64,000 nt of DNA from Thauera sp. 2A1 (lineage in GTDB: Bacteria; Pseudomonadota; Gammaproteobacteria; Burkholderiales; Rhodocyclaceae). The position numbers and the translations under genes were made by a program. A model generated the notes under the pieces. The model searched no databases and was not told the DNA's origin. It was given only the letters and a program-made list of their open reading frames with translations. The DNA lies in contig NZ_SSXV01000001.1 of assembly GCF_009469595.2 (NCBI RefSeq), positions 62,001 to 126,000 on the forward strand, read 5' to 3'. Below are positions 26,860-36,478 of this stretch, piece by piece. Position 1 is the first letter of the stretch. The number at the start of each line of letters is the position of its first letter.

Positions 26860-28410
26860 ATGGAAGAACTCGTAACACAGTTGGTCGGCTACCTGCGCGG
26901 CATGTGGCGCTTTCGCTGGTGGGGGCTCGCACTGTCGTGGGTGGTCGGCATTGCCGGCTGCGTCGTCGTTTACCTGATGCCCGACAAGTACGAATCCAGT
27001 GCCCGCATCTTCGTCGACACCCAGTCGGTGCTGCGGCCGCTGATGTCCGGCCTTGCCGTGCAGCCCAACATCGACCAGCAGGTCGCCATCCTGAGCCGTA
27101 CGCTGATCAGTCGCCCCAATGTCGAGAAGCTCATCACCATGGCCGACCTCGACCTCGGCGTGCGCTCGCAGAAGGAGCGCGAAGCGCTCATCGACTCGCT
27201 GAGCAACGGCCTGCAGATCCGTCCGGCCGACCGCGGCAGCAACAACCTCTTCCTGCTCGCTTATGCCGACACCCAGCCGGCGCGCGCGCAGCGGGTGGTG
27301 CAGTCGCTGGTATCGCTCTTCGTCGAATCCGGCCTTGGCAGCAAGCGCCAGGACAGCGATGCGGCACGGCGCTTCATCGAAGAGCAGATCAAGAGCTACG
27401 AGCAGAAGCTGACCGAAGCCGAGAACCGCCTGAAAGAGTTCCGCCTCAAGAACATGGCGCTGCTCGGCAGCAGCACCGGGGACTTTCTCGGCCAGATCGG
27501 CAAGCTGCAGGAGCAGCTCGAGCAGGCCAGGCTCGAGCTTCGTGAGGCGGAGAATTCGCGCGACGCGATGAAGCAGCAGCTTCTGGGCGAACCTTCCACC
27601 CAGGAGATGGCGCCGCCTGCGGCCGCGATGGCCACGCCGGAAATCGACGCCCGCATCGACGCGCTCAAGCGCAACCTCGACGACATGATGCAGCGCTACA
27701 CGGACCAGCATCCGGACGTGATCGGCGCGCGGCGCGTCATTACCCAGCTCGAGCAGCAGAAGCGCGAGCAGATCGCGCAGATGCAGCAGGCGGCCGTCGG
27801 CGCCCCGATGGGCGTGATGGGAGCGAACCCGGGCTTCCAGCAGCTCAAGCTGGCGCTGGCCGAAGCCGATGCGCGCGTCGCCTCGATGCGCGCACGCGTC
27901 AGCGAATACGAGCACCGCATCCAGCAACTGAGCGGCTCGGCGAAGATGGTGCCGGAGCTCGAAGCGGAAATGGCGCAGCTCAACCGCGACTATGCGGTGA
28001 ACAAGAGCAATTACGACCAGCTCGTGGCGCGGCGCGAGTCGGCCAACATCGGTGTCGAGATGAGCGCGCAGTCCGGCATCGCCGAATTCCGCCTGATCGA
28101 TCCGCCGACACTGCCGAACAAGCCGTCGGCGCCCAATCGCCTGCTGCTGCTGCCTCTCGTCGGCCTTGCCGCGCTCGCGGCCGGCGCGGCGCTGACCTTC
28201 CTCATCAGCCAGTTGCGCCCTGCCTTCAGCGATGGTCGTGGGCTGCGCGAGGCCACCGGCCTGCCGGTCCTGGGGATCGTCTCCATGTTGTCGACCCCGG
28301 AGCGCATCCGTGCGCGCCGCCGTGGCCTGCTCGCCTTCTCGGGCGGCCTTGCGTCCTTCGTGGGTGCGATCGTGCTGGCAACGGTCGCGCTCATGGTGAT
28401 CCAGCGTTGA
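26860..28410 (+). CDS. XrtA-system polysaccharide chain-length determinant (Wzz/GNVR)
   Basis: A 516-residue polysaccharide co-polymerase. Two membrane helices, near residues 25-48 (LALSWVVGIAGCVVVYLMP) and about 425-450, flank a long periplasmic coiled-coil region (ESYEQKLTEAENRLKEF-like helices). The GNVR-type motif region (LNRDYAVNKSNYDQLVARRE) precedes the second helix. An extra C-terminal helix is present. It sets chain length with the kinase encoded next, 13 bp downstream. Confidence 0.92.
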   Translation: MEELVTQLVGYLRGMWRFRWWGLALSWVVGIAGCVVVYLMPDKYESSARIFVDTQSVLRPLMSGLAVQPNIDQQVAILSRTLISRPNVEKLITMADLDLGVRSQKEREALIDSLSNGLQIRPADRGSNNLFLLAYADTQPARAQRVVQSLVSLFVESGLGSKRQDSDAARRFIEEQIKSYEQKLTEAENRLKEFRLKNMALLGSSTGDFLGQIGKLQEQLEQARLELREAENSRDAMKQQLLGEPSTQEMAPPAAAMATPEIDARIDALKRNLDDMMQRYTDQHPDVIGARRVITQLEQQKREQIAQMQQAAVGAPMGVMGANPGFQQLKLALAEADARVASMRARVSEYEHRIQQLSGSAKMVPELEAEMAQLNRDYAVNKSNYDQLVARRESANIGVEMSAQSGIAEFRLIDPPTLPNKPSAPNRLLLLPLVGLAALAAGAALTFLISQLRPAFSDGRGLREATGLPVLGIVSMLSTPERIRARRRGLLAFSGGLASFVGAIVLATVALMVIQR

Positions 28411-28423
28411 ACGGAATAGAGCA

Positions 28424-29368
28424 ATGAGCCTGATCGAAAAAGCAGCACAACGCCTGGAGAAGCTCAAGCAGGCCGCGGGTGAAGACATCGACACCCTGGA
28501 GTCGGTGGCGCCCGTCGCGCCGCGTGCGGCCGAGCCGGAGCCGGCACCCGCCATGCAGTCGTCCGCGGTGCCGCGTTCGGCGCCGATGCACGCCAATCCC
28601 ATCGTCTCGCGCAGCGTGGCGATCGACCTCGAGCGCCTGCATCACATCGGCATGGTCACGCCCGAGCATTCGCGCAGCCCGCTTGCCGAAGAGTTTCGCG
28701 TCATCAAGCGTCCGCTGCTGCACAACGCGACGGCAAGCGGTCCGGCCGCCGTCGTCAATGGCAACCTGATCATGGTGACCAGCGCGCTGCCGGGCGAGGG
28801 CAAGTCCTTCACCGCGATCAACCTCGCGGTCAGCATCGCGATGGAGCTCGATCACACCGTGCTGCTCGTCGATGCCGACGTGTCGCGCCCGTCGGTCCTG
28901 CGCCACCTCGGCCTGGCTCCCGAGCGCGGGCTGATGGACGTGCTGACCGGCGACGTCGATGACCTCGGCGACGTGCTGCTGCGCACCAACATCGAGAAGC
29001 TGTCCATCCTGCCCGCCGGCATGCCGCATCCGCGCGCCACCGAGCTGCTGGCGTCGGACAGCATGAACCAGTTGCTGGAGCAGATCGCCAAGCGCTACCC
29101 CGACCGTATCATCGTGTTCGACTCGCCGCCGCTGCTGGTGACGACCGAGGCGCGCGTGCTCGCCACCCACATGGGCCAGATCGTCGTCGTGGTCGAGGCC
29201 GAGCGCACCACCCAGGGTTCGGTGCGGCAGGCGCTGGGAACGATCGACGCCTGCCCGGTCAAGCTGATGGTGCTGAACAAGTCGCGCCGCGCGGGTGCCG
29301 GCTCCTACTACGGTTATGGATATGGTTACGGATATGGCGCTGAAGCGAGTCCGCCGCAAGCGGCCTGA
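28424..29368 (+). CDS. XrtA-associated tyrosine autokinase (BY-kinase)
   Basis: A 314-residue CpsD/CapB-type kinase. It carries Walker A SALPGEGKSFTAINLA, Walker A' LLVDADVSRPSVL and Walker B IIVFDSPPLLV. The C-terminus ends in a tyrosine cluster, YYGYGYGYGYGAEA, the autophosphorylation tail. It partners the chain-length protein and controls polymer length by cyclic phosphorylation. The tyrosine-cluster DNA overlaps the start of the next gene in another frame by about 35 bp. Confidence 0.93.
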   Translation: MSLIEKAAQRLEKLKQAAGEDIDTLESVAPVAPRAAEPEPAPAMQSSAVPRSAPMHANPIVSRSVAIDLERLHHIGMVTPEHSRSPLAEEFRVIKRPLLHNATASGPAAVVNGNLIMVTSALPGEGKSFTAINLAVSIAMELDHTVLLVDADVSRPSVLRHLGLAPERGLMDVLTGDVDDLGDVLLRTNIEKLSILPAGMPHPRATELLASDSMNQLLEQIAKRYPDRIIVFDSPPLLVTTEARVLATHMGQIVVVVEAERTTQGSVRQALGTIDACPVKLMVLNKSRRAGAGSYYGYGYGYGYGAEASPPQAA

Positions 29369-30980
29369 AGGGGGCCGGCTGCCTGCGCCGTCGCTGCTCG
29401 CGCTGGGGATGATGCTGGGCGCTGGCAGCGTCGCCGCGCAGACCACTGTCGTCAGCCCGACGCTGAACGCCAGCCTCACCTGGACGGACAACGCCGGCAG
29501 CTCCGGCATCGGCGGTTTTGGCGGCATCGGCGGTGGGGGTTTCGGTGGTGGCCGTCGCGGCGGCGAGGACTTCATCCTCGAGCTGTCGCCGGGCGTCTCG
29601 ATGTCGCGCGACAGCGGGCGGCTCAGCGGCACGCTGAGCGCGAGCTTCCGCAATCTGATGTACGCGAGCAACAGCGATTCGAACACGTCCTATCTCGCGC
29701 TCACGGGCGCAGGCCGGTACGAGGCGGTCAAGGACATGTTCTTCATCGACGCCGACGCGTCGATCAGCCGCAGCAACCTGTCGGTGTTCTCCACGCGCGG
29801 GCCGAACGACGGCCTCGACGTCAATTCAAACAACGAAACGCGCGTCTTCTCGCTGTCGCCGCGCTTCAAGTTCCGCATCGGCGACAACACCCAGGGCCAG
29901 TTGCTCTACCGCTACCGCTGGACGGACTCAGGCAACACCGGGCTCGCCAACCAGAGTGCGGGGCAGTGGTCGGCGCAGATCTCCAACACCCAGATCACCG
30001 GCATCTTCGGCCTCGGGCTGGACTACCAGCGCACCGAGGGCAGCTACGGCAATGCTTCCGGCCTCGGTGGTGGCAGCGGGATCGGATCGGGCTCCCGCTC
30101 CGGGCTGAGCGGCGGCAAGTCGCAGGAAGTCGCGCGCGCCACGCTGTATGCGAAGGTCACGCCGGAATTCCGCCTGCGCGGCATCGTCGGCCGCGAATCG
30201 AACGACTACGGCGACCGCGGCAGGCAGAGCACCACGGTCACCGGCGGCGGTTTCGACTGGAACCCCACCAACCGCACCACCATTGCCGGCACGGTGGAGC
30301 GCCGCATCTTCGGTCGCGGCTACGACTTCAGCTTCCAGCACCGGTTTGCGCGCACGGCCGTTTTCGCGACCTTCTCGCGCGACATCCGGTCTTCTCTGGA
30401 TCTGATCGCTGGCGGCGGCCTGCTCGATCCGACCTTCCTGGCGCTCTACAACAACCCGTTCTTCGTTCAGTTGATCCCCGACCCCATCGCCCGCCGGGAC
30501 TGGCTGCTGAGGCAACTGGGCCTGGGCAGTGCCTATGCGCTGACCAATGCCTACTATGTCGCACGCAGCCTCTCGGGCGGCTTTACCTACAGCCTGCCGC
30601 GCGGTGTACTGTCGCTGACGCTCAGCCGCTCCGACAACTCGCGCATCGGCTCGGGCGATGGGCTCAGCACCGTCGATGATTTCCGCAACTTCAACGCACT
30701 GAAATCCAGGTCTGCGACCCTCTCCTACAGCCACCGCCTGACGCCGGAGACTTCGTTGAACACCTCGCTGACCCGGACCAATTCCAGCGGCTCCGGGCTC
30801 AACGCCGCTGACACGCAGCGCACTGCGTTCGTGGTCGGCCTCAGTTCCAGCCTCGGCCCGCATACCACGGGCCTGCTGCAATACCGCCACCAGCGCTCCG
30901 ACGGTGACAGCTTCGGCGGCAGCAACAACAATGAATTCACCGAGAACGCAGTCACCGCATCGGTCGGCATGCGCTTCTAA
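29334..30980 (+). CDS. XrtA/PEP-CTERM-associated outer-membrane beta-barrel protein (TIGR03016-like)
   Basis: A 548-residue protein with a basic signal peptide (MALKRVRRKRPEGG, then SLLALGMMLGAGSVAAQ). A glycine-rich segment (FGGIGGGGFGGGRRGG) follows, then about 470 residues of alternating beta-strand pattern ending in SVGMRF, a C-terminal Phe typical of outer-membrane barrels. Position between kinase and ATPase matches the XrtA locus barrel protein. Several in-frame starts exist (29295 GTG, 29316, 29322 and 29334 ATG); 29334 gives the cleanest signal peptide. Confidence 0.85.
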   Translation: MALKRVRRKRPEGGRLPAPSLLALGMMLGAGSVAAQTTVVSPTLNASLTWTDNAGSSGIGGFGGIGGGGFGGGRRGGEDFILELSPGVSMSRDSGRLSGTLSASFRNLMYASNSDSNTSYLALTGAGRYEAVKDMFFIDADASISRSNLSVFSTRGPNDGLDVNSNNETRVFSLSPRFKFRIGDNTQGQLLYRYRWTDSGNTGLANQSAGQWSAQISNTQITGIFGLGLDYQRTEGSYGNASGLGGGSGIGSGSRSGLSGGKSQEVARATLYAKVTPEFRLRGIVGRESNDYGDRGRQSTTVTGGGFDWNPTNRTTIAGTVERRIFGRGYDFSFQHRFARTAVFATFSRDIRSSLDLIAGGGLLDPTFLALYNNPFFVQLIPDPIARRDWLLRQLGLGSAYALTNAYYVARSLSGGFTYSLPRGVLSLTLSRSDNSRIGSGDGLSTVDDFRNFNALKSRSATLSYSHRLTPETSLNTSLTRTNSSGSGLNAADTQRTAFVVGLSSSLGPHTTGLLQYRHQRSDGDSFGGSNNNEFTENAVTASVGMRF

Positions 30981-30992
30981 GACAGGCAGCAG

Positions 30993-32096
30993 ATGTACGA
31001 ATCCTTCTTCAAGCTTCGCGGCAAGCCCTTCCAGCTCAACCCGGACCCTGCCTTCTTCTACGGCAGCCGCGGTCACCGGCGGGCGATGGCCTATCTCGAA
31101 TACGGCCTGCACCAGAGCGAGGGCTTCATCGTCATCACCGGCGAGATCGGCGCCGGCAAGACGACCATCGTCCGCAGCCTGCTCGAACACCTCGACCCCG
31201 ACAAGGTCGTCGCCGCGAATCTCGTCAGCACCCAGGTGGATTCCAAGGACATCCTGCGCATGGTGGCGGCCGCCTTCGGCCTGCCCAACCGCACGCTGGA
31301 CAAGGCAGGGCTGCTGCTGGCGCTGGAAACCTTCCTCGTCTCGATCACCGCGGCCGGCAAGCGGGCGCTGCTGATCGTCGACGAGGCGCAGAACCTCGGC
31401 GCCGACGCGGTCGAGGAGCTGCGCATGCTGTCGAACTTCCAGCTCGAGGACCACGCGCTGCTGCAGAGCTTCCTCGTCGGCCAGCCGGAATTCCGCGACA
31501 TGATGCAGGGCGCGGAGATGCAGCAACTGCGCCAGCGGGTCATCGCCTCGTACCACCTGGGCCCGCTCGATGCGGAAGAGACCCGCGCCTATATCGAACA
31601 CCGGCTGAGCCACGTCGGCTGGGAGGGCGACCCGATCTTCTCGCCCGCGGCCTTCACGACGGTTTACGGCCACTCCGGAGGCATCCCGCGGCGCATCAAC
31701 ACCTTGTGCGACCGGCTGATGCTCGCGGCTTTCCTTGCCGAGCGCCATTCCATCGACGAGGACGATGTGCGCGCCGTCATCGAGGAGCTCAACGAAGAGT
31801 TCGCGGCGCGGGGAGGCAAGGTCGAGGCGCGACCCATCCTGCGCGACGCAGTGGGCGGCGCGGGCGCCGGCCCGGGGGTGAGCGAGATCCGTTTCGACCA
31901 GCTCGCGCTCGATCGCCTCAAGGTTTCGCCCGAGGTGGCCGAGCAGGTCGCCGGCATGGCGGCAAATTTCGATGTGCAGCGCATCGAGGCGCGCCTGGCC
32001 GGGCTGGAACACTCCATGTCCGCGACACTGGGCGTGCTCAACCAGTTGCTGCAGGCCGTGCGTCGCGACGGCCCGGTCGAGGAGGAGTCGCAATGA
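30993..32096 (+). CDS. XrtA-associated AAA ATPase (ExeA/GspA-like)
   Basis: A 367-residue protein with an ExeA-like opening (MYESFFKLRGKPFQLNPDP), Walker A GEIGAGKTTIVRS and Walker B LLIVDEAQNL. Arg-finger region GGIPRRINTLCDR and a C-terminal coiled segment follow. This ATPase is a constant member of XrtA exopolysaccharide loci; its exact role is not established, but homologues remodel envelope complexes. It overlaps wecB by ATGA. Confidence 0.9.
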   Translation: MYESFFKLRGKPFQLNPDPAFFYGSRGHRRAMAYLEYGLHQSEGFIVITGEIGAGKTTIVRSLLEHLDPDKVVAANLVSTQVDSKDILRMVAAAFGLPNRTLDKAGLLLALETFLVSITAAGKRALLIVDEAQNLGADAVEELRMLSNFQLEDHALLQSFLVGQPEFRDMMQGAEMQQLRQRVIASYHLGPLDAEETRAYIEHRLSHVGWEGDPIFSPAAFTTVYGHSGGIPRRINTLCDRLMLAAFLAERHSIDEDDVRAVIEELNEEFAARGGKVEARPILRDAVGGAGAGPGVSEIRFDQLALDRLKVSPEVAEQVAGMAANFDVQRIEARLAGLEHSMSATLGVLNQLLQAVRRDGPVEEESQ

Positions 32097-33250
32097 GCGT
32101 GCCCACCGGCGCCGCGGCGCCCATCCTGTGCGTGGTCGGTGCGCGCCCCAACTACATGAAGGTGGCGCCCATCATCCGCGCGCTCGCCGCGCACCAGCCG
32201 CCGCTGCGCACGTTGCTGGTACACACCGGCCAGCACTACGACCCGGCGATGAAGGACCGCCTGTTCGCCGATCTCGGCCTGCCCGAGCCCGACGTCAATC
32301 TCGCCGTCGGCTCCGGCTCGCATGCGGTGCAGACGGCCGAAGTCATGAAGCGCTTCGAGCCGATCATCGACGAGCACGGCGCGCGTGCGGTGCTCGTCGT
32401 CGGTGATGTCAACTCCACGCTCGCCTGCGCACTGGTCGCGGCCAAGCGCCACGTGCCGGTGGTCCACGTCGAATCCGGCCTGCGCAGCGACGACCGCCGC
32501 ATGCCCGAAGAGATCAATCGCGTGCTCACCGACCAGATCTCCGACCTGCTCTACACCACCGAGCGCAGCGCCCACGACAACCTCGCGCGCGAGGGCATCG
32601 CCGCCGAACGCGCGGTCTTCGTCGGCAATGTCATGATCGACAGCCTGCTCGCCAGCCTGCCCAAGGCGGTGCCGCCGGCCGATCTGCTCGCCGGCGCCGG
32701 CCTCGACGCGAGCCGCATCGGTGGCGGATATGGCGTGGTGACGCTGCACCGGCCGTCCAACGTCGATCACCCCGACACGCTGGGTCCGATCATCGACGCG
32801 CTGCGCCACATCAGTGCGCGCCTGCCGCTGGTGTTCGCGCTGCATCCGCGTACCCGCAACAACCTCGAGCGCTTCGGCCTGCTTGCCAAGCTGGATTCGT
32901 CCGGCTTCCTCGTGCTGCCGCCGCAGGGTTACCTGGAAATGCTCGGCCTGATGTCGGGCGCCAGCATGGTGCTGACCGACTCCGGTGGCATCCAGGAGGA
33001 AACCACCGCGCTCGGCGTGCCCTGCGTGACCATCCGCGAGAACACAGAGCGGCCGATCACGGTGGAGCAGGGCACCAACACCCTGGTCGGCATCTCGCCG
33101 CAGGCCATCATCGATGCGGCCGACGTCATCCTCGCCGGCGGCGGCAAGCGCGGCCGCGTGCCCGAGCTGTGGGACGGCCACACTGCCGAACGCATCGCCG
33201 CGCACCTTTCCGCCTGGCTCGAAACGCACGAACGCGCTGCAGGTGCCTGA
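32093..33250 (+). CDS. wecB: UDP-N-acetylglucosamine 2-epimerase (non-hydrolysing)
   Basis: A 385-residue GT-B-fold epimerase. Family landmarks are VVGARPNYMKVAPI, HTGQHYDPAM, HVESGLRSDDRRMPEE, TLHRPSNVDH and TDSGGIQEE. It interconverts UDP-GlcNAc and UDP-ManNAc, so ManNAc or a derivative such as ManNAcA is likely in the polymer. No WecC dehydrogenase is seen nearby. It is translationally coupled to the ATPase and followed 2 bp later by the deacetylase. Confidence 0.94.
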   Translation: MSVPTGAAAPILCVVGARPNYMKVAPIIRALAAHQPPLRTLLVHTGQHYDPAMKDRLFADLGLPEPDVNLAVGSGSHAVQTAEVMKRFEPIIDEHGARAVLVVGDVNSTLACALVAAKRHVPVVHVESGLRSDDRRMPEEINRVLTDQISDLLYTTERSAHDNLAREGIAAERAVFVGNVMIDSLLASLPKAVPPADLLAGAGLDASRIGGGYGVVTLHRPSNVDHPDTLGPIIDALRHISARLPLVFALHPRTRNNLERFGLLAKLDSSGFLVLPPQGYLEMLGLMSGASMVLTDSGGIQEETTALGVPCVTIRENTERPITVEQGTNTLVGISPQAIIDAADVILAGGGKRGRVPELWDGHTAERIAAHLSAWLETHERAAGA

Positions 33251-33251
33251 C

Positions 33252-34091
33252 ATGGCAGAGCGCATCACCAACGCCTTCACCTGCGACGTCGAGGATTACT
33301 TCCAGGTCTCGGCGCTGGCGCCGCATTTCCCGCGCCACACCTGGGAGAACGTGCCCTGCCGGGTCGAGCGCAACGTTGAGCGCATCCTGCAGATGCTCGA
33401 CGACCACGGCGCGCGCGGCACCTTCTTCACGCTGGGCTGGATCGCCGAGCGCTTCCCGCAGCTCGTGCGCCGCATCGCTGCGGCCGGGCACGAGGTTGCC
33501 AGCCATGGCTATGCCCACGAGCGCGCCAGCGCGCTGACGCCCGAGGCCTTCAAGGCCGACATCGCCCTCGCCAAGGCAGTGCTCGAGGACATCACCGGGC
33601 GCCTCATCACCGGCTACCGCGCGCCGAGCTTCTCCATCGGCAAGGCCAACCTGTGGGCGCACGACTGCATCGCCGAGGCGGGCTACCGCTACAGCTCCAG
33701 CGTCTATCCGGTCAAGCACGACCACTACGGCATTCCCGACGCACCGCGCTTCCCCTGGCGGCTCGACAACGGCCTGGTGGAAGTCCCGGTCACCACGCTG
33801 CGCGTCTTCGGCCGCAACTGGCCTGCGGGCGGCGGCGGCTTCTTCCGCCTGCTGCCGTATGGCGTGTCGCGCTGGCAGATCGCGCGCGTCAATGCGCAGG
33901 ACCAGCAGCCGGCGATCTTCTACTTCCACCCGTGGGAGATCGACCCCGAGCAGCCGCGCGTGCGCGAAGCCACTGCCCGCACCCGCTTCCGCCACTACGT
34001 CAATCTAGAGCGCACCGCATCGCGGCTCGAGCGCCTGCTCGCCGATTTCTCCTGGGGGCGCGCGGACGAAGTCTTCCGCGACGCTGCCTGA
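33252..34091 (+). CDS. XrtA-system polysaccharide deacetylase
   Basis: A 279-residue NodB-domain protein. The metal/catalytic motif TCDVEDYFQVSA gives the DxED-type opening, HGYAHERAS carries the HxxxH-type ligands, and YRAPSFSIG and FYFHPWEIDPEQPR complete the fold. No signal peptide is evident. It removes N-acetyl groups from hexosamines during or after polymer assembly. It lies between wecB and femAB in the canonical XrtA order. Confidence 0.92.
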   Translation: MAERITNAFTCDVEDYFQVSALAPHFPRHTWENVPCRVERNVERILQMLDDHGARGTFFTLGWIAERFPQLVRRIAAAGHEVASHGYAHERASALTPEAFKADIALAKAVLEDITGRLITGYRAPSFSIGKANLWAHDCIAEAGYRYSSSVYPVKHDHYGIPDAPRFPWRLDNGLVEVPVTTLRVFGRNWPAGGGGFFRLLPYGVSRWQIARVNAQDQQPAIFYFHPWEIDPEQPRVREATARTRFRHYVNLERTASRLERLLADFSWGRADEVFRDAA

Positions 34092-34113
34092 ACCCACACT
34101 GCCACACCCGCCC

Positions 34114-35172
34114 ATGGACAGACTGCCCGTGATCGTGAAGACGCTGACGCCCGGCGCGCCGGAAACCGCCGCGCGCTGGGACGCCTTCGTGCGCGCCTGC
34201 CCGCAGGGCACCTTCTTCCACCTGTCGCCCTGGCAGGACATCATCGAAGGCGTCTTCCGCCACCGCGCGCATTTCCTGTATGCGGAGCGCGCCGGCGAGA
34301 TCGTCGCAGTGCTGCCGCTGGCCGAGGTGAAGAGCCGGCTGTTCGGCCACGCGCTCACCTCGCTGCCATTCTGCGTCTATGGCGGCATCGCCGCCGATGC
34401 CGAATGCGAGGCCGATGCCGTCGCCGCGCTCGAGGCCGAAGCCGACCGCATCGCCCGCCAGCGCGGCGTGCAGCACCTGGAATACCGCAACCTTGCACCG
34501 CGCCACGCCGACTGGCCGCGGCAGGAGCTCTACGTCACCTTCCGCAAGGCCATCCTGCCCGAGGTCGAGGACAACATGCTCGCCATCCCGCGCAAGCAGC
34601 GCGCGATGGTGCGCAAGGGCATCAAGAACGGCCTCGTCGGCCATATCGACGCCAGCGTGGATCGCTTCTTCGCGCTCTACTCGGACAACGTGCTGCGCCA
34701 CGGCACGCCGGCTTTGCCCAAGAAGTTCTTTCAGCGTCTGAAGAGCGCCTTCGGCGACGCCTGCGAGGTGCTCACTGTCACCGATCCCGCCGGCAAGCCG
34801 CTGTCCAGCGTGCTCAGCTTCTACTTCCGCGATGAGGTGCTGCCGTACTACGCCGGCGACGACGTCGCCGCGCGCGATCTGGCGGCCAACGACTTCAAGT
34901 ACTGGGACCTGATGCGCCGCGCCTGCGAGCGCGGCTGCAAGGTGTTCGACTACGGCCGCAGCAAGGTCGGCACCGGGCCGTGGAGCTTCAAGAAGAACTG
35001 GGGCTTCGAGCCCCAGCCGCTGTCCTACGAATACCGCCTGTACAAGCGCGACAGCGTGCCCCAGAACAACCCGATGAATCCGAAGTACCGCGCCTTCATC
35101 GCCCTGTGGAAGCGCTTGCCGCTCGGTGTGGCCAACGCCCTCGGCCCGCACATCGTGCGCAACCTGGGGTGA
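34114..35172 (+). CDS. FemAB family XrtA/PEP-CTERM-associated protein
   Basis: A 352-residue protein of the FemAB/GNAT-like aminoacyltransferase fold. It has an N-terminal region (FFHLSPWQDIIEGVFRHRA), LAEVKSRLFGH, RKQRAMVRKGIKNGL, and the C-terminal motif FDYGRSKVGTGPWSFKKNW typical of this subgroup. FemAB proteins transfer amino acids from aminoacyl-tRNA to wall precursors; in XrtA loci the acceptor is unknown, possibly an amino sugar of the polymer. The next gene starts 4 bp downstream. Confidence 0.9.
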   Translation: MDRLPVIVKTLTPGAPETAARWDAFVRACPQGTFFHLSPWQDIIEGVFRHRAHFLYAERAGEIVAVLPLAEVKSRLFGHALTSLPFCVYGGIAADAECEADAVAALEAEADRIARQRGVQHLEYRNLAPRHADWPRQELYVTFRKAILPEVEDNMLAIPRKQRAMVRKGIKNGLVGHIDASVDRFFALYSDNVLRHGTPALPKKFFQRLKSAFGDACEVLTVTDPAGKPLSSVLSFYFRDEVLPYYAGDDVAARDLAANDFKYWDLMRRACERGCKVFDYGRSKVGTGPWSFKKNWGFEPQPLSYEYRLYKRDSVPQNNPMNPKYRAFIALWKRLPLGVANALGPHIVRNLG

Positions 35173-35176
35173 GGAG

Positions 35177-36478
35177 ATGGACAAGGATCGCGCGGCGCGA
35201 CCGCCGCTGCTCTATCTCGTCCATCGCATCCCGTACCCGCCCAACAAGGGCGACAAGGTGCGCTCGTTCAACATCCTGCGCCAGCTCGCCCGGCGCCACC
35301 GGGTGTTCCTCGGCACCTTCGTCGATCACCCCGACGATCAGCGCCATGTCGAGGCACTGTCGCAGTGGTGCGAGGACGTCCATGCGGTACCCATCGACCC
35401 GCGCCGCGCGCGGCTCGCCAGCCTGCGCGGGCTGATCAGCGGCGAGGCGCTCAGCCTGCCCTACTACCGCAATGCCGGCCTGGCCGCGTGGGTGCGCCAG
35501 ACGGTGGCGCAGCACCGCATCCGCGACGCGGTCGCCTTCTCCGGGCCGATGGCGCAATACCTCGATGCGCCTGGCCTGACGCGGCGCATTGTCGATTTCT
35601 GCGACGTCGATTCGGCCAAGTGGACGCAGTACGCCGCCGACCGGCGCTGGCCGATGTCCTGGCTGTACCGCCGCGAAGGCGCGCGCCTGCTCGCCTTCGA
35701 GCGCCGCGCGGCGGCCGCCACCGAGGCCAGCCTGTTCGTCACCGCGGCCGAAGCCGAGCTCTTCCGCCGCGCTGCGCCGGAGGTGGCCGCCAAGGTGAGC
35801 GCGATGCAGAACGGCGTCGATGCCGAATACTTCTCGCCGTCGCACCGCTTCGATTCACCATTCCCGCCCGGCGGCCCGGTGCTGGTGTTCACCGGCGCGA
35901 TGGACTACTGGCCCAATGTGGATGCGGTGACCTGGTTCGCCGCCGACATCCTGCCCGCCATCCGCGCGCAGGTGCCCGGCGTGCGCTTCTGGATCGTCGG
36001 CATGAATCCCGCGCCCGCGGTGCAGGCCCTGGCCAGCGACGTCGAGGGCGCAGTCGTCCGCGTCACCGGCACCGTGCCCGATGTGCGCCCGTACCTCGCC
36101 CATGCCGACGTGGTCGTCGCGCCGCTGCGTATTGCGCGCGGCATCCAGAACAAGGTGCTGGAGGCCATGGCCATGGGCCGCCCGGTGGTGCTGTCCGCCG
36201 CGCCCGCCGTCGGCCTCGCGGCGGAAGACGGGCGCGACTGCGCCATCGCGGCCGATGCCGCCAGCTTCGCCGACAAGGTCGTCGAACTCCTCGGTCAGCC
36301 CGATCGTGGCGGCGACATGGGCCGCTCCGGCCGTGAGGCGGTGCTGCGCGGCTACAGTTGGTCGGCCCATCTCGCGCAGCTCGAGCGCCTGTTCGCCCTG
36401 CGCCGCGCCGACGATCCGCCGGCATGCGAGCCGCCAGCCACCGTCATCCATACCCCGGCCAGCGCCGCGCCGCGATGA
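35177..36478 (+). CDS. XrtA-system glycosyltransferase, TIGR03087-like (GT4 type)
   Basis: A 433-residue GT-B glycosyltransferase. The N-terminus LLYLVHRIPYPPNKGDKVRS is diagnostic of this XrtA subgroup. C-terminal nucleotide-sugar site motifs include VFTGAMDYWPNVDA and RIARGIQNKVLEAMAMGRPV. It transfers a sugar to the lipid-linked repeat unit at the cytosolic face. It overlaps the next glycosyltransferase by ATGA. Confidence 0.92.
   Translation: MDKDRAARPPLLYLVHRIPYPPNKGDKVRSFNILRQLARRHRVFLGTFVDHPDDQRHVEALSQWCEDVHAVPIDPRRARLASLRGLISGEALSLPYYRNAGLAAWVRQTVAQHRIRDAVAFSGPMAQYLDAPGLTRRIVDFCDVDSAKWTQYAADRRWPMSWLYRREGARLLAFERRAAAATEASLFVTAAEAELFRRAAPEVAAKVSAMQNGVDAEYFSPSHRFDSPFPPGGPVLVFTGAMDYWPNVDAVTWFAADILPAIRAQVPGVRFWIVGMNPAPAVQALASDVEGAVVRVTGTVPDVRPYLAHADVVVAPLRIARGIQNKVLEAMAMGRPVVLSAAPAVGLAAEDGRDCAIAADAASFADKVVELLGQPDRGGDMGRSGREAVLRGYSWSAHLAQLERLFALRRADDPPACEPPATVIHTPASAAPR

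Noticed and set aside
28391..32093. Long minus-strand open frames opposite the kinase, barrel and ATPase genes
   Set aside because: Same shadow effect; the plus strand has complete recognisable domains and tight gene spacing.
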